A DNA stretch of 18,181 bases from Pirellulales bacterium (GTDB lineage Bacteria; Planctomycetota; Planctomycetia; Pirellulales; JAICIG01): the NCBI GenBank assembly GCA_025924495.1, contig JAICIG010000128.1, positions 1 through 18,181 of the forward strand, in the 5' to 3' direction. A program made the position numbers and the translations under genes. Positions 6,923-13,870 of the stretch are shown here, one piece after another. Each line of letters starts with the position of its first letter. Positions within the stretch are counted from its first letter, which is position 1. The notes under the pieces are model-generated. The model was not told the DNA's origin. It did not search any database and was given only the letters and a program-made list of their open reading frames with translations.

Positions 6923-7559
6923 GCGGGCAATCGCCGATCACGGGAGCGTCCTACCTCGGCCTGCCCTACGCCCCGGCGGCCGGAATGCGTCCTGCGAGCA
7001 ATAAGCGTGGCCGTTATCTTCGCTGCACAGCGTCATTCTGCAGTTTTCCGCCGGCGCGCTCGCCTTCAAACGTTGTCGCTATTGGTGGCCGACAGTCGAA
7101 ACTTCGTTACATGTTTCGGCCGAGAAATCAAAAAAATCTCGCCTCCACATCGGATTGCAAAAGGCGCCAGCTTTTTTGTGAAATCGGCGCGCGCTTCGAC
7201 GTTGCCGCTCCGTTGCTGTGTTACGGGGGATGGGGTTGTCGGCGGCCGGGAGCGACCGCGACCCGTTCTGAGTATAAGCGTCTGCTGAATCTCGCCGCAC
7301 GGCGGTCTGACCTGCGCAGAAAGCGCTCCAGGCAGTCGTCGCGATCGACCATTCTTTGCGCTTACTTCGAACCGCAGCCGGGAACTGCGTTGAGGTCGCT
7401 CAGGCCCATGCGAAGCGGACTTAGTCGTCGGTAAGGAAGTCCCGAGACCTGCCGTCGAGGTCCGCTACGATGGGCCGGCGACCGCCTTATTTCTTAAGGC
7501 AGCATGCGAGCGCGAAAGGCGGCCGGCCAAAAACGCGTCGCGCCGCCCATTTCCTGCTC
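6923..7559. other. 637-base region without a convincing gene
   Basis: This is the longest gene-free stretch. Open frames exist here (for example 7007-7288 on the plus strand) but their composition does not look like protein, being rich in R, S and C, and no ribosome binding site supports them. Seen in it are a short inverted repeat CGAGA/TCTCG at 7121-7125 and 7137-7141 around an A-rich loop, a TATAAG hexamer near 7273, and a larger stem at 7473-7528. It may hold decayed coding sequence or an unrecognised RNA. Confidence 0.4.
7473..7528. other. long stem-loop downstream of the alpha/beta hydrolase gene
   Basis: GGCCGG at 7473-7478 plus CCGCCTT at 7482-7488 pairs with AAGGCGG at 7516-7522 plus CCGGCC at 7523-7528, leaving a 3-base bulge. 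A second hairpin, GCCTTA at 7484-7489 with TAAGGC at 7495-7500, uses part of the same left arm, so the two exclude each other. It lies about 30 bases after the hydrolase stop codon. On the minus strand no T-run follows, so it may stabilise the 3' end of the mRNA rather than end transcription. Confidence 0.4.
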
Positions 7560-8417
7560 TCAAGGCCGAGCGAATTCAGCTATCAAGGCGTTCACCTTGT
7601 CTGGTTCCTCGTGTTGAATCCAATGCGTCGCTGTTTCGAACGATTCGAGCCGGCCTTGATCGCAAAGCTCTACGCTGGGAGCAGCCAATTCGCGACCCAA
7701 GAAACGATCTCGGGCGCCCCAGATCAGCAAAGTCGGCGGCAGAATGCGTCGCTGGCCAGACATTGGAGCATGCAACTGCAGCGCCGCACGGTACCAAGCC
7801 AGCATCGAGGTCATCGCGCCCGGTTGCAGCCAAGCCTCACGGTAACGTTCCAAGTCTTCGGCCGAAAAAGCGCCAGGACGGCTCGACCGACGAAGCCCTC
7901 GAGCCAGAGGCGCAGCGCGATGGAACGTCAACCAACGCTCCGGCAACCAGGGAACCTGAAACAGGAACATATACCAACTGCGCAGCAACTGCCTGAAGTT
8001 GGTGCGAAGATGCTTCATCATCACAGCCGGATGAGGCACGTTGAGAATCACGGCGCGTGACACGCGCTGGGGGTGTTGCGCCGCCGCCTGCCAGACTACG
8101 GCGCCGCCCCAATCGTGGCCAACCAGAATGGCCTGCTCTCGCCCTGCTGCTTCGATCAGACCGACGGCATCGGCCGCGAGAAGCTCGATCGCATAGTGCC
8201 GGATGCCGCGCGGCTTGTCGCTGAGATTGTAGCCGCGCTGATCGGGCGCCCAGACGCGGAAGCCAGCCTCGGCGAGCGGTTCGATTTGTTTCCTCCAGCC
8301 GTACCAGAACTCCGGAAAGCCATGCAGCAAAACCATCAGCGGACCGTCGCTCGGCCCCGCTTTGGCAACGTGCAGTCGTAGCCCATTGACGTTGACGTGT
8401 TCGAATTGGATGGTCAT
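7560..8417 (-). CDS. alpha/beta hydrolase, epoxide-hydrolase type
   Basis: This 285-residue alpha/beta hydrolase shows the full epoxide hydrolase catalytic set. It has the oxyanion motif HGFPEFW at 32-38, nucleophile D102 in GHDWGG, acid D237 in WGARDRF and base H265 in ATHWIQHE. The cap domain contains Y149 (SWYMFLFQ) and Y209 (AWYR), which match the two epoxide-activating lid tyrosines of soluble epoxide hydrolases; haloalkane dehalogenases lack them. It probably hydrolyses epoxides to diols in the cytoplasm; the natural substrate is unknown. I chose the ATG at 8417. A TTG at 8453 would add 12 residues with no family support. It is divergent from the phosphatase gene across 165 bases. Confidence 0.9.
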   Translation of the reverse strand: MTIQFEHVNVNGLRLHVAKAGPSDGPLMVLLHGFPEFWYGWRKQIEPLAEAGFRVWAPDQRGYNLSDKPRGIRHYAIELLAADAVGLIEAAGREQAILVGHDWGGAVVWQAAAQHPQRVSRAVILNVPHPAVMMKHLRTNFRQLLRSWYMFLFQVPWLPERWLTFHRAAPLARGLRRSSRPGAFSAEDLERYREAWLQPGAMTSMLAWYRAALQLHAPMSGQRRILPPTLLIWGARDRFLGRELAAPSVELCDQGRLESFETATHWIQHEEPDKVNALIAEFARP

Positions 8418-8490
8418 GACTCGCTGACTTGCAAAGCAGGATGGATCTTTCAAACGCGGCCGGGGGCGAGCATACTCTGGCAGCGCCGAT

Positions 8491-8496
8491 TATGAT
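8491..8496 (+). promoter_or_regulatory. possible -10 element upstream of the phosphatase gene
   Basis: TATGAT at 8491-8496 matches the -10 consensus at five of six positions, 87 bases before the ATG at 8583. No good -35 hexamer lies 16-18 bases upstream, so support is weak. The 165-base divergent region (8418-8582) holds nothing else recognisable. Confidence 0.25.
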
Positions 8497-8582
8497 AAGG
8501 TCCTGGAGATCAAAGCAGCACTTGGGCGCCGGTCGTGTCTGCGCAGTTCAAAAATCGAGACGCCGGCAGCGGGAGAAAAACC

Positions 8583-9524
8583 ATGTCGTCCACGCCGCGA
8601 GCCAGGCGTTTATTGGCGTCGTTGGCCGCAGTCTGCTACTACCTGTCTGCAGTCGTCGCGGTCGCGGAACCCGCGAAGATAAAGAAGGCCCTCATCGTCG
8701 GGATCGACGGATGCCGTTTCGACGCGATTCAGGCCGCGGACACGCCTCACCTTGATCAATTGATCCGCCACGGCGCCGTCAGCCGCGAGACGTTGATTCT
8801 CGGCGAGCGCTACAAGCGGAACGACACCGTCAGCGGCCCTGGCTGGTCAAGCATCCTGACCGGCGTATGGGCCGATAAACACGGCGTGCAAGATAACAAA
8901 TTCGTCGAGCCGCACTTCGACAAATTCCCGCACTTCTTCCACCGGCTCAAGTCGTTTTCTCCCCAAGCGATGACCGCATCGATTGTCGACTGGAAGCCGA
9001 TTCACGAACATATCGTTTCGGCGGCCGATGTCGCCACAACCGTGCCCGAAGGGGTGCTGTACCTGACGGGCGATGAACAGATAACGCGCGAAGGCGCCAG
9101 GCTGTTGGCCGAATCGGATCCCACGGCGGCGTTCGTCTACTTAGGCCAGGTCGATGAGACCGGACATAAGTTCGGCTTTCATCCTTCAGTCGACGCGTAC
9201 TGCCAGGCGGTCGAGCGAGTCGACGGTCATTTAGGCAAGCTGCTGGGCACAATCAAAGACCGCAAGAGCTTTGGCCGCGAGGACTGGCTGATTGTGGTGA
9301 CGAGCGACCATGGCGGCAAAGGAACGAGTCACGGCGGCGGGCACAACGATCCCGAAGTCCTGCACAGCTTTTTGATCGTCAGCGGCGAGTCGGCGACCCG
9401 TGGAACCATCGAATCTCCCGTCTATCTGGTCGACGTCGCGCCGACCGTGCTCGCGCATCTCGGCGTGCCGCTTGCCGCCAAGTGGCAACTCGACGGCAAA
9501 CCAGTCGGCTTGCGAAAGCAGTGA
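8583..9524 (+). CDS. secreted alkaline-phosphatase-superfamily protein (phosphodiesterase/pyrophosphatase type)
   Basis: This 313-residue enzyme starts with a Sec signal peptide (basic SSTPRARR, hydrophobic core about 10-27, likely cleavage after AVA before EPAK). The mature part follows the alkaline phosphatase superfamily pattern of two metal sites. They are LIVGIDGCR with D42; a TVSGPGWSSILTG block at 82-94 containing the nucleophile, probably T82 or S84; DETGHKFGF with D191 and H195; TSDHGG with D242 and H243; and GGGH with H254. It resembles type I phosphodiesterase/nucleotide pyrophosphatases and lacks the CxPSR sulfatase motif, so it does not need formylglycine. GGGAG at 8571-8575, seven bases before the ATG, decides the start; an upstream GTG at 8535 would put 16 polar residues before the signal peptide. 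The substrate is not predictable. Confidence 0.88.
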   Translation: MSSTPRARRLLASLAAVCYYLSAVVAVAEPAKIKKALIVGIDGCRFDAIQAADTPHLDQLIRHGAVSRETLILGERYKRNDTVSGPGWSSILTGVWADKHGVQDNKFVEPHFDKFPHFFHRLKSFSPQAMTASIVDWKPIHEHIVSAADVATTVPEGVLYLTGDEQITREGARLLAESDPTAAFVYLGQVDETGHKFGFHPSVDAYCQAVERVDGHLGKLLGTIKDRKSFGREDWLIVVTSDHGGKGTSHGGGHNDPEVLHSFLIVSGESATRGTIESPVYLVDVAPTVLAHLGVPLAAKWQLDGKPVGLRKQ

Positions 9525-9626
9525 GCCGAGCGAGTTTCAGTCGCCCTAGGCCTTCTCATTTGAGCTGGATCCGCAGAGCGGTTAGGCTGGAGGCTTTAGC
9601 GTCGCGAGAAGAAGTTGAAGAAGTTC

Positions 9627-10883
9627 ATGAATCAATCGAAGTCGAAGTTGAATCGCCCAGCGGATTGCAGGCCACGTCTTTGGCAAAATGCTTTTGCAGC
9701 CATATCGCTATTCACATTCGGGCTCTTGGCCTGCCTACCCGGTTGCGCTGGCGAACAAAACAAGCCTTTAACGCCAGCCGAGGCAATGAACGCCGCGGTC
9801 TCGAGCGATACGTCGACGCCGCAGGCGGATCCCGAATGTTGCGAGCCGCCCGCCAAGACAAGGCGGCAAGCTAAGCCGGACGACGGCTACGCCCGTTTGC
9901 CCGACCCTGCAACGGCCAGCGTTGCGGATGCCGGGAAAGTTGAAGCAACTGAATTGGGCAGCGCCGAACCTCCTGGCCCGGCGCCGAAAGGCATGGTTTG
10001 GATTCCGCCCGGCAAGTTTTCGATGGGCAGCGCCTATCAGCCGTTCGGCGACGCGCGTCCGATTCATACGGTCGAGCTCGATGGATTCTGGCTCGATGAA
10101 ACGCCGGTGACCAACCGACAGTTTGTGGCGTTTGTCCAGGCGACTGGCTATCTCACGGTGGCGGAACAAAAACCCGATCCGAAAGAGTTTCCCGGCGTCC
10201 CCGAAGAGAATCTCGTGCCGGGATCGTTGGTATTCACCCCGCCCGATCGCCCGGTGGATTTGACCAACTACGCGGCTTGGTGGTCGTTCGTGCCTGGCGC
10301 CTCTTGGCAACATCCAGAAGGGCCGCAGAGCGGCATCGTCGGACGCGAGGATCATCCGGTGGTGCAAGTCTGCTATGTCGATGCCGTCGAATATGCCAAA
10401 TGGGCGGGCAAGCGACTGCCGACCGAGGCGGAGTGGGAATACGCGGCTCGTGGCGGGCTGACGCAGCAGCCGTATGTGTGGGGCGATGAATTCGAACCGA
10501 ATGGTAAAATCATGGCCAACACCTGGCAAGGTCGCTTCCCATATCAAAACGCGCAGCAAGACGGCTGGGCTCGCACGTCGCCGGTTAAGGCATTCCCGCC
10601 GAACGGCTTTGGCCTGTACGATGTCGCCGGCAACGTCTGGGAGTGGTGCTCGGACTGGTATCGGCCCGACTACTACGAGCACAGCCTTGGGCGCGATCCG
10701 CAGGGACCGGACAATAGTTTCGATCCCAACGAGCCGGGCCTGCCCAAACGCGTGCAACGCGGCGGCTCGTTCCTCTGCAGCGACCAGTACTGCTCGCGAT
10801 ACATGCCCGGCGGCCGCGGCAAAGGCGACATTAACACCGGCAGCTCGCACGTCGGGTTCCGCTGCGCCAAGTCGCCCGAGTAG
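9627..10883 (+). CDS. formylglycine-generating enzyme (sulfatase-modifying factor), predicted lipoprotein
   Basis: This 418-residue FGE-sulfatase family protein oxidises the cysteine of CxPSR motifs in sulfatases to formylglycine. Most family members are non-catalytic, but this one keeps the catalytic pair: RGGSFLCSDQYCSRY holds C374 and C379 in the same C-x4-C spacing as Cys336 and Cys341 of human FGE, and the chain ends in SSHVGFRCA as in that enzyme. Other family blocks are GMVWIPPGKFSMGS at 122-135, RLPTEAEWEYAARGG at 263-277 and GNVWEWCSDWY at 325-335. The N-terminus has a hydrophobic segment at 23-39 with two lipobox-like cysteines, C36 (LLAC) and C40 (LPGC), then a 75-residue disordered, proline-rich linker. 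It should thus be tethered outside the cytoplasm. A TTG at 9615 could add four residues. It is convergent with a sulfatase, 46 bases away. Confidence 0.92.
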   Translation: MNQSKSKLNRPADCRPRLWQNAFAAISLFTFGLLACLPGCAGEQNKPLTPAEAMNAAVSSDTSTPQADPECCEPPAKTRRQAKPDDGYARLPDPATASVADAGKVEATELGSAEPPGPAPKGMVWIPPGKFSMGSAYQPFGDARPIHTVELDGFWLDETPVTNRQFVAFVQATGYLTVAEQKPDPKEFPGVPEENLVPGSLVFTPPDRPVDLTNYAAWWSFVPGASWQHPEGPQSGIVGREDHPVVQVCYVDAVEYAKWAGKRLPTEAEWEYAARGGLTQQPYVWGDEFEPNGKIMANTWQGRFPYQNAQQDGWARTSPVKAFPPNGFGLYDVAGNVWEWCSDWYRPDYYEHSLGRDPQGPDNSFDPNEPGLPKRVQRGGSFLCSDQYCSRYMPGGRGKGDINTGSSHVGFRCAKSPE

Positions 10884-10929
10884 GCGCGGGAGTTCATCGG
10901 CCGCGGCAAGCTGTTTCGCGTGGCAAGAA

Positions 10930-12339
10930 TCAACTGGCCTGCCTGATCGCGGCCTTCCGCTCTCGGCGCGCGTTGGGCTGCTTCTGCGGCGCATTGGCCG
11001 GCGGGTTCCAAGCGGCTGGTCGAGGATGATCGACAACCAGCGGCAAGGAATCGCCGAACTTCCGCTGTTCGGCTTTCAATCGCGCCAGCAACTCGCCGAC
11101 CCGGCCGGACTGCGATGGCTCGCCGGCCAAATTGTGGATCTCGTTGGGGTCGTTCTTGAGATCGAATAATTGAGTTACGTCGACCTGGGGATAGCGGATC
11201 AACTTCCACCGCTCGTCGCGCACGGCACGTTGCACGTCGCGATAGGCCAGGAAGATTTCGCCGCGCGCCTTGTCGGTTCTGCCCTGCAACACCGGCTTGA
11301 AACTCTTTCCATCCAACCCGGCGGGAATCGGCGCCCCAACCAGATCGCACAGCGTAGGGTAGATATCGAGGAGATACACGAGCGCGTCGCTCTCGCCATG
11401 CGGAATGCCGGGCCCGGCAAAGACGAGCGGCGCCTTCATGCCGGCGTCGTAAATATTCTGCTTGCCGAACAGACCATGGCTGCCCATCGCCAGCCCTTGA
11501 TCGGATGAGAAGACCACGATCGTATTGTCGTCGAGTTTCAACTCGCCGAGCGTCTTAAGCAGGCGGCCAAGGTGGAAGTCCATGCCGCTGATCACAGCGT
11601 AATACTCGTGCAGTTGGCGACGGACCTCTTGCTTGCTGCGCGGCCAGGGGGCCAGCATCTCATCGCGAACGGTCATCTCGCCATTGTCGAAGGGATGCAG
11701 CGGCAGATAGTTTTTCGGCAGGGGGATTTCGTCGGGAGCGTACAAATCTGTGTACTTCCTGGCCGCAACGCGCGGGTCATGCGGATTACCGAACGCCAAG
11801 TACATGCAGAACGGACGATCGTCCTGACGGTCCTTGAGAAACGCGATCGCATCGTCGACCACCAACCGAGCCGGCTCGCCGGAGGTCCGCTCGATGTTTT
11901 CATCCACGTATTTATTGATTTCAAAGCAAGCTTGAATCTTCGTCGCCGTGTTGCCGCGCTTGCCGTGGTGATAGGTTTGATAACCCGCATCCTTGAATGA
12001 CAGCGGAAGATTTGGCGAGTCGGCCGGAGCCAGCGGCCCCTGCCAGCGGAAGAAGGCCTTGCCGCTGAGCAGCATGTTGCGGCTCGGCGTACAAACGGCC
12101 GGCATGTTGCCGCCCAGGCAGTAGGCGTTGCGGAAGGCGAAGCCCCGGCGCACCAATGAATCAATTGCCGGCGTTTTGATCGCCGGATTGCCTAGCGCGC
12201 CGATTGTGTCAGCTTTCTGATCGTCGGTGAACAGGAACAAAATGTTCGGCCGTTCGGCTTCGGCCGCTAAGCCGCGCGCTGCGCAGGCCACGAGTACGGC
12301 CAGACTGGCAATCACGCAGCGGATTAAGTCGTTTTTCAC
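10930..12339 (-). CDS. secreted sulfatase (arylsulfatase/iduronate-2-sulfatase type)
   Basis: This 469-residue type I sulfatase has a Sec signal peptide (core about 5-27, likely cleaved after GLAAEA). The maturation motif CTPSR begins at C83 and should be converted to formylglycine to give the active hydrate. Other active-site parts are FLFTDDQ with D39 and D40, HHGKRGN with H125 and K127, and FSSDQGLAMGSHGLFGKQN with D280 and K293. Such enzymes remove sulfate from polysaccharides such as algal glycans; the exact substrate is not readable here. The GTG at 12339 is preferred because AGGAAG stands about six bases upstream and it places the signal peptide at the N-terminus. A TTG at 12378 would overlap the preceding gene's stop. 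It follows the repeat-protein gene by 35 bases and probably shares its transcript. Confidence 0.93.
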   Translation of the reverse strand: MKNDLIRCVIASLAVLVACAARGLAAEAERPNILFLFTDDQKADTIGALGNPAIKTPAIDSLVRRGFAFRNAYCLGGNMPAVCTPSRNMLLSGKAFFRWQGPLAPADSPNLPLSFKDAGYQTYHHGKRGNTATKIQACFEINKYVDENIERTSGEPARLVVDDAIAFLKDRQDDRPFCMYLAFGNPHDPRVAARKYTDLYAPDEIPLPKNYLPLHPFDNGEMTVRDEMLAPWPRSKQEVRRQLHEYYAVISGMDFHLGRLLKTLGELKLDDNTIVVFSSDQGLAMGSHGLFGKQNIYDAGMKAPLVFAGPGIPHGESDALVYLLDIYPTLCDLVGAPIPAGLDGKSFKPVLQGRTDKARGEIFLAYRDVQRAVRDERWKLIRYPQVDVTQLFDLKNDPNEIHNLAGEPSQSGRVGELLARLKAEQRKFGDSLPLVVDHPRPAAWNPPANAPQKQPNARRERKAAIRQAS

Positions 12340-12374
12340 GACGGCTTCCTGTCGCACGTTACATAAGGTGCGGC

Positions 12375-13535
12375 TCAAGTTTCGATCTTCAGTTTCGGCA
12401 ACGCCTGCTGGAGCTGCTTCATGCCTTGTTCCGTTGCCTTGGTCAGCTTGAGCGTGAGTTCTTTAAGCTTGCCCAAGCCATACAAGTGTTTCAGGCCGGC
12501 GTCGGTAATGGAAGTATCCTCGAGATTCAACAATTGCAAGTTTTTCAAACTCGCGAGCGATTTCAGGCCATCGTCGGTGATGCGCGTGTGCCACAGTTCC
12601 AGCCGCTCGAGGCTGTTCACGTTCTTCAAATGCTCCAAGCCGGCGTTGTCCACCTGAGTTTCGTTGAGGTCGAGCCGCGTTAGGTTCGGCATCTTGGTGA
12701 GGTGGACAAGGCAAGCGCCAGTGAGTGGAATGTCACGCAGCGAAAGCTGTTTGAGCTTGGGAAATCCGGCCAGAATGCTTAGCCCCTGATCTGTAACGCT
12801 GTAGCAGCGCATCAGATGAAACTCATCGAGATTCGGCAGCCCCTTGAGCAATTCGAGTCCCGAGTCGCCGATCGTGGTATCCTCGAGCGTGAGGCCCTTG
12901 AGCTTCTTCAATCGAGCGACGTATTCCAGCCCCGAGTCAGTGACGCCGGGATTGCGCAGCTTAAGTCGTTCCAGATTGGGCAGCGTGGCGAGCACTTCAA
13001 GGCCCGCGTCGGAAATGCGAGGGCAGCCTCGCAAGTCGAGCAGGCGAAGCTTAGTCAAGCCTTCAATGTTCTTCAGGCCAACGTCGCTAGTGCGCGTGTA
13101 GAGCAAGTGCAGTTGTTCGAGGTTGGGGAATTCGCGGACGAGCGCCAAACCTTCATCCGATACGCCCGAGCGGCGCAGATTGAGCGATTTGAGTCCCTTG
13201 AGCTGCGTCAGTTGTACGAGGCCCGCATCGTCGACGCCGGTGTTCTCCAAGGTCAGGTCGGTGAGGCTGGCCAGCGGCAAGAGATGCACCATGCCGGCGT
13301 CGGTAATGTCGGGCCCCCAGAGCCTCAGCTTGGCGAGGTGTTTGAAGGCCGCCAGACGACTCAAGTCCTGGTCTTTGGCGTCGCGGTCGCCCAAGTCGAC
13401 GGCGGTCACGTGCCTGGCATCGTCGTAGGTAAGCTTGCCGCCCAGTTCTTCGACCCATTGAATGGCCGCGGCTTCTGGTTCTGCGGCCGCCAGAGTCGCG
13501 CTGAATATCGTCGCTGCAATCGCCCAAAACATCAT
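12375..13535 (-). CDS. secreted leucine-rich repeat protein with 13 repeats
   Basis: This 386-residue protein has a signal peptide (MMFWAIAATIFSATLAAAEP, likely cleaved after AAA) and a linker to residue 65. Residues 66-386 are 13 consecutive leucine-rich repeats with the pattern L..L.L..T.ITDAGL..L..L. All are 24 residues long except repeats 5 and 8, which have 25. The type (RNI-like, as in F-box LRR proteins) forms a curved solenoid used for protein or ligand binding, and such proteins are abundant in planctomycetes. There is no catalytic domain and no C-terminal anchor. AGCAGGA lies just before the double ATG at 13535/13532. The sulfatase gene follows after 35 bases, suggesting co-transcription. 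The binding partner is unknown. Confidence 0.9.
   Translation of the reverse strand: MMFWAIAATIFSATLAAAEPEAAAIQWVEELGGKLTYDDARHVTAVDLGDRDAKDQDLSRLAAFKHLAKLRLWGPDITDAGMVHLLPLASLTDLTLENTGVDDAGLVQLTQLKGLKSLNLRRSGVSDEGLALVREFPNLEQLHLLYTRTSDVGLKNIEGLTKLRLLDLRGCPRISDAGLEVLATLPNLERLKLRNPGVTDSGLEYVARLKKLKGLTLEDTTIGDSGLELLKGLPNLDEFHLMRCYSVTDQGLSILAGFPKLKQLSLRDIPLTGACLVHLTKMPNLTRLDLNETQVDNAGLEHLKNVNSLERLELWHTRITDDGLKSLASLKNLQLLNLEDTSITDAGLKHLYGLGKLKELTLKLTKATEQGMKQLQQALPKLKIET
12446..13340 (-). repeat. thirteen 72-75 base tandem coding repeats
   Basis: The leucine-rich repeats give the DNA a 72-base period, with two units of 75 bases. Units have diverged at the nucleotide level, so this is an old protein repeat array and not a recent tandem expansion. 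Boundaries are approximate and follow residues 66 to about 363. Confidence 0.75.
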
Positions 13536-13870
13536 TGGTCCTGCTGCTCTCGTTGGTAGTTCTCGTTGCCGATCCAGTCGTAGGAAAGAGATTTAGCGTA
13601 CTTGCACCGCAGGGGCAAAGCAAACCCTCTCCCGCGGCTCCCGCGCCGCGACAAGATGTCGCCAGACCCTCCCTGCCGGCGCGTCTTTTCGGCCACATTG
13701 AAAGAGCTCGGCTGGACGAATGAGCCGCATTCCGCCTCGGCAAGAAGACCCCGCAAACCGCGGGAAAACTGCCAGAAAACGGTGGTAGAAGGCTGGACCG
13801 TACGGTATTGTGGACAACTCCCGTGGACCAATATTTTTCTGACAGCGATCGAAGTCAAGGAGTGGTACTA
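13536..13870. other. 335-base divergent intergenic region
   Basis: No gene is seen between the leucine-rich repeat gene (leftward) and the oxidoreductase gene (rightward). Promoters for both must lie here. The best candidate for the rightward one is weak: TTGTGG at 13808-13813 and AATATT about 16 bases further on. AAGGAG at 13857-13862 is the oxidoreductase ribosome binding site. Confidence 0.4.

Noticed and set aside
7007..7288. 93-residue open frame in the gap after the orphan gene
   Set aside because: No ribosome binding site, odd composition rich in R, S and C, and no family resemblance.
6724..7434. 236-residue open frame overlapping the 3' end of the orphan gene
   Set aside because: Its first 200 bases are a shifted reading of the orphan gene, and the rest is arginine/serine-rich with no sign of a real product.
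9768..11036. 422-residue open frame on the minus strand opposite the FGE gene
   Set aside because: It lies opposite a gene with clear catalytic motifs, has arginine- and alanine-rich composition and no family resemblance. Long antisense frames are common in G/C-rich coding DNA.
12340..12378. TTG start that would lengthen the sulfatase by 13 residues
   Set aside because: The extension is not signal-peptide-like and overlaps the preceding stop codon. The GTG at 12339 has AGGAAG upstream.
12446..13340. Regularly spaced repeat DNA that might suggest a CRISPR array
   Set aside because: The period is 72-75 bases and the units are diverged and in frame, giving leucine-rich repeats. There are no identical direct repeats and no cas genes.
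12816..13559. 247-residue open frame on the plus strand opposite the leucine-rich repeat gene, with repeated motifs
   Set aside because: Its repeats (for example LERLE/QPRVSDAG-like units) are only the reverse complement of the leucine-rich repeat array.
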